A stretch of DNA of 64,000 nucleotides, taken from positions 1 through 64,000 of the forward strand of contig CAADVS010000038.1 of NCBI GenBank assembly GCA_900752545.1, read 5' to 3'. Position 1 is the first letter of the stretch; the number at the start of each line of letters is the position of its first letter. Made by a program: the position numbers and the translations under genes. Shown here piece after piece: positions 8,719 through 16,816 of this stretch. Source of the stretch: an uncultured Collinsella sp. Its GTDB lineage: Bacteria > Actinomycetota > Coriobacteriia > Coriobacteriales > Coriobacteriaceae. Under the pieces are notes generated by a model. That model saw only the letters and a program-made list of their open reading frames with translations, had not been told where the DNA came from and ran no database searches.

Positions 8719-9684
8719 CTACGAACGACGCGGCTCGGGAACCACGAGTCTATCGGGGCTCGCGCCCTCGGCATCCGTCAGGCTCACGTAGCGAATCGAC
8801 GGATCCCCATACATCGCGTAGTAATAATTGCCCGTGCGCGCGCTAAAGCATCCGGTATAGATAGTCTTCTCGAACTTGCCATCGCCCATCCTGGACGCCC
8901 CCTCAATCATCACCACGCCCTCGAGTGAACGGAACATGCGGACGACGTTTTCGGTCTCGCTCTCCTTTTGCGGGTAATTGGCATTGAGGTACGCCGCCTT
9001 TACAAAACGGCTCGGCGAATAGCAGTCACCCGGAATACCGCGCATGCCGGCACCCGCACCATAGGGCTTGAGCTCGGCGCCACGCCATGTCGCCGTCTGC
9101 GGAAAATCGCTTGTGGCCGTGATATAGGTGCGCAGGTTTTCCATGTGCCACGGGAAGGTGGGCTGATTGGCAAGGGTGTCGACCGGATCGTCGTATACAT
9201 GCAGGCCGTCAGCCATCATCTCGACCACGATGCTACGCTGGCTGTCGCCGATAATCCAATGGAGCAGCGACACGCCCAGCCCCTCTCCGGCAGATTTGGC
9301 GACAATCACCGTGTCGCGCAGCGCGGCCTCGACCTCATCGACCGTCGAGAACGTCGCTGCCACCCACAGGGGAAACTCATAGGCTGCGATATTGGTCTTG
9401 CCGTCGACAGGGTCCTCGGCATACTCGGCATAACCCGGGAAATTGAGACCCGCCACGGCGAGGCCCGCATCGTTGCCGCAGTCGAAGAACATGGGATAGT
9501 TCTTGTAATCGATGCACATACCGATCACCGCGTGTGCCGCTGTCGCGTCGTCGATAAACGAATACGGAATGTGAAACCCGCGAGGCATCACGCGAACCTG
9601 TTGGCCATAGTCAAAGCTCCAGTCGAGGTTGCGGCCTAGATACATGTGGCCAGAATTATCGGTAAATCGAATGCTCGTACACAT
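8719..9684 (-). CDS. bsh: Choloylglycine / bile salt hydrolase
   Basis: This 321-residue N-terminal nucleophile hydrolase would cleave the amide bond of glycine- or taurine-conjugated bile acids. Cys2 is exposed after methionine removal and is the nucleophile. Arg18 and Asp21 (GRNLDW), Asn81 (GLNFPGYA), Asn173 (LANQPTF) and Arg226 (GDCYSPSRFVKAA) match the known catalytic set of the family. AGGAGGCGCC precedes the ATG at 9684, which fixes Cys at position 2. There is no signal peptide, as expected for a cytoplasmic enzyme. A penicillin V acylase role is the alternative. Confidence 0.93.
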   Translation of the reverse strand: MCTSIRFTDNSGHMYLGRNLDWSFDYGQQVRVMPRGFHIPYSFIDDATAAHAVIGMCIDYKNYPMFFDCGNDAGLAVAGLNFPGYAEYAEDPVDGKTNIAAYEFPLWVAATFSTVDEVEAALRDTVIVAKSAGEGLGVSLLHWIIGDSQRSIVVEMMADGLHVYDDPVDTLANQPTFPWHMENLRTYITATSDFPQTATWRGAELKPYGAGAGMRGIPGDCYSPSRFVKAAYLNANYPQKESETENVVRMFRSLEGVVMIEGASRMGDGKFEKTIYTGCFSARTGNYYYAMYGDPSIRYVSLTDAEGASPDRLVVPEPRRS

Positions 9685-9750
9685 GGCGCCTCCTAGCTTT
9701 ACGTTCTTGCTAAGGTTATTGTCTCCAAACAAAAAGGGGCTAAACACAAA

Positions 9751-9784
9751 AGCCCGGACATGACAACAATGTCACGCCCGGGCT
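9751..9784 (-). terminator. Hairpin and U-rich run upstream of bsh
   Basis: AGCCCGG pairs with CCGGGCT around an inner TGACA/TGTCA stem. On the minus strand it is followed by TTTTGTG and then CCCCTTTTTG. It probably ends transcripts from the deformylase-like gene before bsh. Confidence 0.7.
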
Positions 9785-9825
9785 ATTCAAGCAGGATAAA
9801 CTCAACCAAGTTAACCCCGCAGGTC

Positions 9826-9934
9826 GTCTAAGGGGTCAAAGTGCCGCAGATTGCCACGAAAGAGGAGCGAAGCGTACTTAAGGTACGCGAGCGACGATTG
9901 AGCGGCAAGGTGCGGTGCTTTGATCCCCTTAGAC
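9826..9934. repeat. Long structured inverted repeat at the 3' end of the deformylase-like gene
   Basis: The outer arms GTCTAAGGGG-TCAAAG (9826-9841) and CTTTGATCCCCTTAGAC (9918-9934) are complementary apart from one bulged base. Inside are a second partly paired pair (TGCCGC and GCGGTG regions) and a central GCGTACTTAAGGTACGC palindrome. The right arm contains the stop codon of the gene at 9929. The whole could form a long branched RNA or DNA cruciform. Its role is unknown. Confidence 0.7.
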
Positions 9935-10348
9935 CAACTTGCCGAGGCAGTGGTCGATCATATGCTGGATCATCTGTGCCTCGAAGCCGACGAAGTCCTG
10001 CTTGCGCTCGCGCATCTTGCCGTCGACGATCTGGTCAAAAGCAACCTTGCACTTGATGTAGCGCGTGGACTTGGTGATCTCCTCGTGCGTCAGGCAGCTC
10101 TCCTCCATCTTGCTGGCACCCAGGCCAAACACCAGACGGGGGTTGTAGAGCACATGGGGCTCGCCGGCGTCGTCCAGGTAGACGCAGACCTTCTTGGCGA
10201 CGCCGATCTGGTTGGCGGCAAGGCAGCCGGCATCGTCGAGCGACTTGATGGTATCGATCAGGTCCTGAGCAACCGACTCGTCTTCGACGGTCGCGACCTC
10301 GCAACGCTGGGACAGAATAGCCTCGTCGTGGCAGAGCTCTTTAATCAT
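9929..10348 (-). CDS. Peptide deformylase-like protein with altered active site
   Basis: This 139-residue protein has the deformylase layout: GCLAANQIGV (41-50), a Cys motif ESCLT with Cys85, and a third motif near the end. The third motif reads HMIDH (His129, Met130, His133), so the metal ligands remain but the catalytic glutamate of HExxH is methionine. Motif 2 is ESCLT instead of EGCLS. GGAGG precedes the ATG at 10348. With an apparently normal deformylase at 2195, this copy is probably not a deformylase and may bind metal or formyl-peptides. Confidence 0.8.
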   Translation of the reverse strand: MIKELCHDEAILSQRCEVATVEDESVAQDLIDTIKSLDDAGCLAANQIGVAKKVCVYLDDAGEPHVLYNPRLVFGLGASKMEESCLTHEEITKSTRYIKCKVAFDQIVDGKMRERKQDFVGFEAQMIQHMIDHCLGKLV

Positions 10349-10541
10349 ACGTTCCTCCATAGGGGTCGTTGTAACCGCTTAAGTATACGGTACCCACACA
10401 TTTTCATGCGAAAAATACCGTCCGTCTGCTACAAAGCGCCGAACATCAACATGCGAGGAACAACAGCGTCGTAAAGGGGCTATAGTGGGTGAGTTCGTGT
10501 CAATCGGCCTAAACTCGGGGCCGAACAAGGAAAGGGTATGC

Positions 10542-11852
10542 ATGGACGAACTTTTTCACGTCAGTGAGCGCAAGTCCACAATCGGGACCGAACTTCGCGC
10601 TGGACTGACAACGTTCCTGGCAATGGCCTACATCATTGCCGTCAACCCCGCGGTGCTCTCGGGCGCCGGCATCGATGCGGGAGCGCTCGCCTGCGCCACC
10701 TGCCTGGGCGCCGGCATCATGACCATCTGCATGGGCATCTTCGCCAACCGCCCGCTCGCCTGCGCGTCGGGCTTAGGCGTCAACGCGATGATCGCTGGAA
10801 TCGCCACCACCGTCTGCGGCGGTGACTGGCACGTGGCCATGAGCGTTATCTTCCTCGAGGGTATCGTCATCTTGCTGCTCGTGCTTTGTGGCCTGCGCGA
10901 GGCCATCATGGACGCCATCCCGGTTGTCCTGCGTCACGCCATCTCGGTGGGTCTGGGCCTGTTCATCGCCATGATTGGCCTGTGCGATGCCGGCATTATC
11001 ACCGCTGGCGCCGGTACACTCGTCGGTCTGGGCGACATCACCTCCCCCACCTTCATCGTCGGCATCATCTCCATCCTGGTGACAGTCGCCCTCGCCTGCC
11101 GCAACGTCCCCGGCTCGCTGCTCATCGGCATCGTCGTCGCCGTCATCGCCGGTATCCCCCTAGGTGTGACCCAGGCTCCGACCGGTATCATCGCCCCGCT
11201 CGACTTCTCGAGCATCGGTGGCCCCATCGCCGACGCCGGCGGCGTGCCCGCCATCGTCAAGGTCCTTACCGACCCCACGCTCCTCGTCATCTCGTTCTCG
11301 CTGCTCATGAGTGACTTCTTCGACACCATGGGCACCGCGATGGCCGTAGCCAAGCAGGGCGAGTTCCTCACCGACGACGGCAACGTCGAGAATATCAAGG
11401 AGATCCTAATCGTCGACTCCGCCGCCGCCGCTGTGGGCGGTTTCATGGGTGTCTCCTCCATCACCACCTTCGTCGAGTCCACTTCTGGCGCCGCCGACGG
11501 TGGCCGCACGGGCCTCACCTCCGTCACCACCGGCGTGCTGTTCATTCTCGCCGCGTTCTTCTCCCCCATCGTCACCATCGTTTCCAGCGCCGCCACCTGC
11601 GGTGCTCTGGTCTACGTCGGCTACCTCATGATGAGCGAGGCCTCCGAGATCGACTGGTCCGACGTGTCGCAGGGTTTCCCGGCGTTCATGATTGTCGCCG
11701 GCGTGCCCTTCACCTACTCCATCTCTGCCGGCATTGGCCTGGGCTTTATCGCCTACGTGATCGTCGCGCTCTTTAAGGGCGAGGCCTCCAAGATCAAGCC
11801 GCTCATGTGGATCGCAGCCCTTGCCTTCCTCGTCTACTTCTTTGTAGCGTAA
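10542..11852 (+). CDS. AzgA/PbuG-family purine permease
   Basis: This 436-residue membrane protein imports purine bases (adenine, guanine or hypoxanthine) by proton symport. Family motifs are ELRAGLTTFLAMAYIIAVNP at the start, GLGVNAM, MSDFFDTMGTAMAVAKQG, and SSITTFVESTSGAADGGRTGLTSV. The ATG at 10542 follows AAGGAAAGGG. I saw no purine riboswitch in the 190-base leader. The last 14 codons and the terminator of this gene occur again at 13848-13957 as part of a tandem duplication. Confidence 0.93.
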   Translation: MDELFHVSERKSTIGTELRAGLTTFLAMAYIIAVNPAVLSGAGIDAGALACATCLGAGIMTICMGIFANRPLACASGLGVNAMIAGIATTVCGGDWHVAMSVIFLEGIVILLLVLCGLREAIMDAIPVVLRHAISVGLGLFIAMIGLCDAGIITAGAGTLVGLGDITSPTFIVGIISILVTVALACRNVPGSLLIGIVVAVIAGIPLGVTQAPTGIIAPLDFSSIGGPIADAGGVPAIVKVLTDPTLLVISFSLLMSDFFDTMGTAMAVAKQGEFLTDDGNVENIKEILIVDSAAAAVGGFMGVSSITTFVESTSGAADGGRTGLTSVTTGVLFILAAFFSPIVTIVSSAATCGALVYVGYLMMSEASEIDWSDVSQGFPAFMIVAGVPFTYSISAGIGLGFIAYVIVALFKGEASKIKPLMWIAALAFLVYFFVA

Positions 11853-11878
11853 CGGCAAAGCTGCCAAAGCAGAACACC

Positions 11879-11917
11879 AAAGCGCGGAGTCGCATCGAGC
11901 GGCTCCGCGCTTTGCTT
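11879..11917 (+). terminator. Terminator of the purine permease gene
   Basis: AAAGCGCGGAG pairs with CTCCGCGCTTT around a short inner stem, then GCTTTTA. A variant copy lies at 13920-13957. Confidence 0.85.
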
Positions 11918-12059
11918 TTAAAGCCAGGCAACGCACAGACGCGCGATGTATTGCTTCCCAAGTTTTGGACATTTTGCCCTCCAAACGGCACTACCACCGG
12001 CTACATCCTGCAGATATGCTGGGCGTAATCGCATAGGCCCTATGAGGATGGGAGCAACC

Positions 12060-13826
12060 ATGGCCGCCTTGTTCACGACCCCCAAGCGCAATGACAAAAC
12101 CTCTGGAGCCCATTTTGTCGAGCCCGACGTGTGCCGTCGCACGCTGCTCACACACGGCAGCTGGCGCCGCGTGACGCGCCGCATCGTCTGCGGCCTGGCC
12201 TGCGCGCTTACGGTGAGCTCGCTGCTCATGCCGAGCGTCTCGCTCGCGGCCAAGTGGGTCAACGTCGGCGGCACTCAGTACAACACTGCAGCAGGCGACG
12301 AGGCCGGCACCTGGGCCTGGGACGGCGCCGACGACATGAAGCTCAACGGCTATAACGCCGGCGCGATCGAGGCAGCGGGCAAGCTCAACGTGAGCTACGA
12401 GGGCAACAACATCGTCACTAACGGCGATGGCCGCGGCATCAAGGTTAAGGATGGCGCGAACGAGAACGCCGAGCTTAATATTCAGGGCGACGCGTCCAGC
12501 ACGCTCAACGTGACATCTTTTCGTGACGCCATCACTTCCGTCGGCAGCATCAACATCGACGGCGCTGGCACTGTCAACGCCACGAGCACCGAGCACGATG
12601 CCATCGATGCCGGGGGCGATGTCACCATCAAGGGCTCGGGAAACGTTAACGCCACGGGCGATTCGGATGGCATCAGGGCCGACGGCAACATCACGATCGA
12701 CAACAGCGGAACCGTCACCGCCAAGGCCACCGAGGATCAGGGTATCGATGCTAACGAGAACCTCATCATAAAGGGCGGCGGCAAGGTAGAGGCAAGCTCT
12801 ATCAAAGACAATGCGATTTGGGCCGACGGCAACATCGAGATCTCGGGTGGCAGCCAGGTCAAGGCAAGCTCCGAGGAAGACGCCGCCATCGACGGTAAAA
12901 ACAGCCTCACGGTCACGAACGCTTCCCTCAACGCAAGTGGCGTTGGGTATGGCATCTATGTCTACAAGGGCATCACGTTCGATGGCGCAACCGTAACGGT
13001 CCGTGCAAGCGCAGGGAACGATGAAGCCAGCGCCCTCTTCACCGACGAGGACGACATCGTCATCAAGAACGGCTCGATCGTGGATGCGTTCGCAGAAGGC
13101 CAGTTCTCGACCGCAATCTCCACCAGAAACTACTACCCCAACGAAGCGGGTGGTCACATCTACATTAGTGACTCCGTTGTCAAGGCTATAGCCCGCTATG
13201 TCGAGTCCGGTAGCGACGGCCCCGATCACTACAGCAACGACCAAAGCGGCGCGGTCATTCCCGAGCATAGGGGCGTGAACATCGGCATCTTTGCCCGGAC
13301 CAAGGAGGGCATCACGCCCGCGACCATCTCGATTGTCCGCAGTAAGGTCACAGCTGAGGGAGACACGGCGGCAATCTTCGCCCTTGCCGTGAGCGCGGAC
13401 GGCGAGACAATCGGCACCATCGAGATCGAAGGCGCTCCCATCCAGACGCCCACAGGCGGCAAGATCATTGGCTATCGCAACAAGGAAGAACTCGATGACG
13501 GCATCTTCTACGTGGTGGGTCAAACCATCGGCACGGGCGACGCTGTGATCGACTCCCCCTATAACGAAGCCGTCGCCAAGAGCACGGTCATCGCGCCTCC
13601 CGAGGAGATCAAACCCGAGGAGAAGCCAGGCGAGACCAAGCCCGAGGGTTCCAAGTCCGAGGGCACGAAGACGACCAAGACCGTTGCAGTTGCAGCCACG
13701 GGAGCCAAGATCGCCGGCAAACTCGCAGCAACCGGCGACGCCTCGAGCGCAGCCATCGTGGCAGCCGCCCTTGCGGGAACAGCCGCCATCGCCGCGGGCG
13801 CCGTGGTGAGCCGCAAGCGCTCGTAA
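12060..13826 (+). CDS. Sortase-type surface protein with beta-helix repeats, copy 1
   Basis: A 588-residue exported protein. A basic stretch (WRRVTRRIV) and a hydrophobic segment ending SVSLAA form a long signal peptide. Residues about 90-330 are short repeats of the type N-I-x-I-x-G-x-G-x-V-x-A (NINIDGAGTVNATS, DVTIKGSGNVNATG, NITIDNSGTVTAKA), typical of right-handed beta-helix, carbohydrate-binding-like proteins. A Pro/Glu/Lys spacer leads to LAATGD, a hydrophobic helix and RKRS, a sortase signal variant. GGGAG precedes the ATG at 12060. The ligand is unknown. Confidence 0.85.
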   Translation: MAALFTTPKRNDKTSGAHFVEPDVCRRTLLTHGSWRRVTRRIVCGLACALTVSSLLMPSVSLAAKWVNVGGTQYNTAAGDEAGTWAWDGADDMKLNGYNAGAIEAAGKLNVSYEGNNIVTNGDGRGIKVKDGANENAELNIQGDASSTLNVTSFRDAITSVGSINIDGAGTVNATSTEHDAIDAGGDVTIKGSGNVNATGDSDGIRADGNITIDNSGTVTAKATEDQGIDANENLIIKGGGKVEASSIKDNAIWADGNIEISGGSQVKASSEEDAAIDGKNSLTVTNASLNASGVGYGIYVYKGITFDGATVTVRASAGNDEASALFTDEDDIVIKNGSIVDAFAEGQFSTAISTRNYYPNEAGGHIYISDSVVKAIARYVESGSDGPDHYSNDQSGAVIPEHRGVNIGIFARTKEGITPATISIVRSKVTAEGDTAAIFALAVSADGETIGTIEIEGAPIQTPTGGKIIGYRNKEELDDGIFYVVGQTIGTGDAVIDSPYNEAVAKSTVIAPPEEIKPEEKPGETKPEGSKSEGTKTTKTVAVAATGAKIAGKLAATGDASSAAIVAAALAGTAAIAAGAVVSRKRS

Positions 13827-13847
13827 ACACTTTTTCGCACGGGACGG

Positions 13848-13893
13848 GTGGATCGCGGCCCTTGCCTTCCTCGTCTACTTCTTCGTAGCGTAA
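13848..13893 (+). pseudogene. Remnant of purine permease 3' end
   Basis: The 46 bases reproduce the end of the purine permease gene (11807-11852), coding WIAALAFLVYFFVA and the stop, with two differences that are both synonymous. There is no start codon or upstream gene. It marks the junction of the tandem duplication. Confidence 0.9.
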
Positions 13894-13919
13894 GGGCAAG
13901 GCTGCAAAAGCTGAACAAT

Positions 13920-13957
13920 AAAGCGCGGAGTCGCCATGCGGCCCCGCGCTTTTCTTT
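13920..13957 (+). terminator. Duplicated permease-type terminator
   Basis: AAAGCGCGGAG and the GGCCCCGCGCTTTT side form a stem with a C-rich loop, followed by CTTTT. It is a diverged copy of the 11879-11917 terminator and now serves the first surface-protein gene. Confidence 0.82.
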
Positions 13958-14097
13958 TAGCGCCGGTCCCTGCGCCGGCGTGCGGCCTATTTCTCCCCAA
14001 TTTTGGCCATTTTGCCCTCCAAACGGCACTACCGCCGGCAACATCCAGCAGATACGCTGAATCTAGTCGTATAGGCCCTATGAGAACGGGAGCAACC

Positions 14098-15882
14098 ATG
14101 GCAGCCTTGTTCACGACCCCCAAACGCAATGACACTACCGCCGGAACCCATGTTGCCGAACCCGACGTTCGCCATCGCATAGGACTCGCGCACGGCAGCT
14201 GGCGCCGCGTGACGCGCCGCATCGTCGTGGGCGCCGTGTGCGCGCTCACGGTGAGCTCGCTGCTCATGCCGAGCGTCTCGCTCGCAGCGGAATGGGTCAA
14301 GGTCGGCGGCAACAAGTACAACACCGCGGCGAGCGACGAGGCCGGTACCTGGTCGTGGGACGGCGCCGACGACTTGAAGCTCAACAACTATAACGGCGGC
14401 GAGATCCAGGCCGCAGGCAAGCTCAACGTGAATTACTCGGGAACCAACATCGTCACTGCCGAATGGATCGAAAGCATCAACGTTTCTCATGGCACTAACG
14501 AGAATGCCGAGCTCAATATCCAAGGCGACGAGGGCGGCACGCTCAGCGTGACATCTACTGAGGACGCTATCCTCTCCACGGGTAATATCAACATCGACGG
14601 AGCCGGATCCGTCAACGCCACGAGCACTGGGTTTGATGCCATCAATGCCGGAGGTGATCTCGCTATCAAAGGTTCGGGCAACGTCAACGCCACGGGTGCA
14701 TCGGATGGCATCAGGGCAAACGGCAATATCACGATTGACGACAGCGGAGCCGTCACCGCCAGGGCTACCAAGGACAAGGGTATTGGAGCCGACAAGAACC
14801 TCACCATCAAGGGTGGCGGGACGGTCGAGGCAAGCTCAGCCGATGGTGAGGCCCTTTGGAGCGGCGGCAATATCAACATCTCGGACGGCGGCCAGGTCAA
14901 GGCAAGCTCCGAGAAAGACGCTGCCGTCGAGGCCAAGGGCAGCCTCGCAGCCACAAACGCCTCCCTCAACGTAAACGGTGTTGAATATGGCGTCTATGCC
15001 CACAAGGGCATCACCCTCGATCATGCAAACGTGACGGTCCGTGCAAGTAAAGGCAGATACGGTGGCGCCAACGCCCTCTTCACCTACCAGGACGACATCG
15101 TCGTCAAGAACGGCTCCACCGTGGACGCGTTTGCGGAAGGCGAGGTTTCGGCTGCATTCTCCACCAGAAACGATCGACCCAACGAGAAGGGCGGCCACAT
15201 CTACATCAGCGACTCCGTTGTCAAGGCCATAGCCCGCTATGTCGAGAACGGCGACGGCCCCATCCCCTACAGCGAAAACCAAGATGGCGAGACGAGGCGC
15301 GAACCCCAAGGCGAGAACATCGGCATCATCGCCCAGACCAGCGAGGGCGTCACACCCGCAGTCATCTCGATCATCCGCAGCAAGGTAACGGCCGAAGGAG
15401 ATACAGCGGCAATCTTTGCCCGTGCCATGAGCGCTGACGGCAAGACAATCGGCACCATCAAGATTGAGAACGCCGCCATCCAGACGCCCGAAGGCGGCAA
15501 GATCATTGACTATCGCAAGCTCCGTGACGGCATCTACGAGGCAGGCCAAGCCATCGGCACGGGCGACGCCACGGTCGACTCCCTCTATATCAAAGCAGTC
15601 GCCAAAAGTACGACCATCGCACCTCCCGAGGTAGCCAAGCCGGAAGACCCCAAGCCCGACGAGACCAAGCCCGCAGAAAGCAAGCCCGCGGAGTCCAAGC
15701 AGAACCCCAAGCCTGAGGGCTCAAAGCCGACCAAGGCCGTTGCGGCTTCAACCACGAAAGCCAAGACTACCGGCGTGCTCGCGGCAACCGGCGACACCTC
15801 GGGTGCGGCCATCGTGGCAACCGTCCTTGCGGGAACAGCCGCTATCGCCGCAGGCACCATGGCGAGCCGTAAGCGTTCTTAG
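14098..15882 (+). CDS. Sortase-type surface protein with beta-helix repeats, copy 2
   Basis: A 594-residue paralogue of the preceding gene, co-oriented and formed by the tandem duplication. It has the same signal region (WRRVTRRIVVGAVCALTVSS), the same beta-helix repeats, a longer Pro/Lys/Glu spacer (KPEDPKPDETKPAESKP), LAATGD, a hydrophobic helix and RKRS. Differences cluster in the repeats and in the region equivalent to residues 380-430, as expected for an exposed surface under varying selection. GGGAG precedes the ATG at 14098. Wall anchoring is inferred from the LAATG motif. The sortase is not in this window. Confidence 0.85.
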   Translation: MAALFTTPKRNDTTAGTHVAEPDVRHRIGLAHGSWRRVTRRIVVGAVCALTVSSLLMPSVSLAAEWVKVGGNKYNTAASDEAGTWSWDGADDLKLNNYNGGEIQAAGKLNVNYSGTNIVTAEWIESINVSHGTNENAELNIQGDEGGTLSVTSTEDAILSTGNINIDGAGSVNATSTGFDAINAGGDLAIKGSGNVNATGASDGIRANGNITIDDSGAVTARATKDKGIGADKNLTIKGGGTVEASSADGEALWSGGNINISDGGQVKASSEKDAAVEAKGSLAATNASLNVNGVEYGVYAHKGITLDHANVTVRASKGRYGGANALFTYQDDIVVKNGSTVDAFAEGEVSAAFSTRNDRPNEKGGHIYISDSVVKAIARYVENGDGPIPYSENQDGETRREPQGENIGIIAQTSEGVTPAVISIIRSKVTAEGDTAAIFARAMSADGKTIGTIKIENAAIQTPEGGKIIDYRKLRDGIYEAGQAIGTGDATVDSLYIKAVAKSTTIAPPEVAKPEDPKPDETKPAESKPAESKQNPKPEGSKPTKAVAASTTKAKTTGVLAATGDTSGAAIVATVLAGTAAIAAGTMASRKRS

Positions 15883-15939
15883 ACGCCTCTGCGCACATGG
15901 CAGCTCCCGCGAAGGCCCCGAGCCCCAGCACCGTTTAAC

Positions 15940-15976
15940 AACGCCACCGCCGAGCTCCCCTCCGGCGGTGGCGTTT
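15940..15976 (+). terminator. Terminator of the second surface-protein gene
   Basis: A perfect 12-bp stem (AACGCCACCGCC with GGCGGTGGCGTT) and a 11-base loop are followed by TTCC. Confidence 0.85.
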
Positions 15977-16089
15977 TCCATATGCGTCCGCAGGGGATGC
16001 ACGAGATTGTCTTTGGTCTAGCCCAACCGGCATACGCTGGCGTGCGACAATTGGGGCTGCCGATATCACAACACTGAGAGAAGCCCGTC

Positions 16090-16755
16090 ATGGAAGCGCA
16101 TCAAAAGCAGATAACCGTTTATTCGAATCATACGGAAAGCGCGCCTGTCATCTACCTTCCTGTGGTCGTGGGCGACGGCAGCGAGGTTTATAAGTGTTGC
16201 CGAGAGCTCGACTGTCCGCCATTCGCCCTCGTCACCATTGGCGGGCTCGATTGGAATCGCGAGCTGAGCCCCTGGGCATGCGACGGGACCGTACGCGATG
16301 CCGAGCCTTTCGGCGGCCAAGCTGCCGATTTTCTTGATGAGCTGCTGAATCAGATAATCCCCCAGGTCGAGTCGTCGCTTCCTCAGCCGCCCACCCGGCG
16401 CGGCATTGCCGGTTACTCGCTCGCGGGCCTCTTCGCACTCTGGTCCCTCTGGCAAACCGACGCCTTTGACCGCGCCGCGAGCGCATCGGGGTCGCTATGG
16501 TTTCCCGACTTTGTCGACCGTGCCAGCACGGCCCCTTTTGCCGGCAGCCCGCAAGCCGTCTACCTGTCACTCGGCAAAAAGGAAACCAAGACGCCCAACC
16601 GCATGATGCGGCATGTACTCGACGACACACGCGCGATGGAAGCGTTGCTCGTCGAGCGCGGCATTCCAACAACGCTGGAGCTCAACCCCGGCAATCACTT
16701 TGCCCAAACCGACTTACGCATGGCCCGCGGCATCCACTGGATACTGACACATTAA
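16090..16755 (+). CDS. Putative esterase (alpha/beta hydrolase)
   Basis: This 221-residue protein resembles the esterase D / enterochelin esterase-like hydrolases. The nucleophile elbow is GYSLAG (GxSxG), and a later GNHFAQ supplies the probable catalytic His. There is no signal peptide, so it acts in the cytoplasm. A GAGAGAAG site precedes the ATG. It stands alone between two terminators. The substrate is unknown: siderophore-like esters, S-formylglutathione-type thioesters and acyl sugars are all possible. Confidence 0.8.
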   Translation: MEAHQKQITVYSNHTESAPVIYLPVVVGDGSEVYKCCRELDCPPFALVTIGGLDWNRELSPWACDGTVRDAEPFGGQAADFLDELLNQIIPQVESSLPQPPTRRGIAGYSLAGLFALWSLWQTDAFDRAASASGSLWFPDFVDRASTAPFAGSPQAVYLSLGKKETKTPNRMMRHVLDDTRAMEALLVERGIPTTLELNPGNHFAQTDLRMARGIHWILTH

Positions 16756-16757
16756 AA

Positions 16758-16801
16758 ATGGTGCCCACACGCATATACGCATGGGCACCATATCTTGTTT
16801 T
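16758..16801. terminator. Bidirectional terminator between esterase and uraA
   Basis: ATGGTGCCCA pairs with TGGGCACCAT, followed by ATCTTGTTTT on the plus strand and AAAAAT-complement U run on the minus strand. Confidence 0.85.
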
Positions 16802-16816
16802 AGCTGAACGCAGCTG

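Larger units (their letters stand above)
11807..13847 (+). repeat. Tandem duplication, unit 1
   Basis: The unit starts inside the last codons of the purine permease, includes its terminator and the following leader, and ends just past the first surface-protein gene. Its start matches 13848 onward: same permease codons, same terminator type, same leader words (CATTTTGCCCTCCAAACGGC, TAGGCCCTATGAG, GGGAGCAACCATGG). Confidence 0.85.
13848..15882 (+). repeat. Tandem duplication, unit 2
   Basis: This copy begins with the permease remnant and a copy of the permease terminator, then a leader nearly identical to the first and the second surface-protein gene. It is offset from unit 1 by 2041 bases at its start. 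Coding regions have diverged in many codons, so the event is not recent. Confidence 0.85.

Noticed and set aside
10349..10541. Possible purine riboswitch before the purine permease
   Set aside because: The conserved aptamer core (TATA... with its two loop-loop kissing parts) is not present.
12480..12960. Direct DNA repeats in the surface-protein gene as a tandem repeat locus
   Set aside because: The repeats are at protein level (beta-helix rungs) and are too diverged in DNA to be a slippage-prone array.
16090..16755. Siderophore esterase with iron operon
   Set aside because: The fold fits an esterase, but no siderophore transport or Fur-like site is nearby, so no iron role is claimed.
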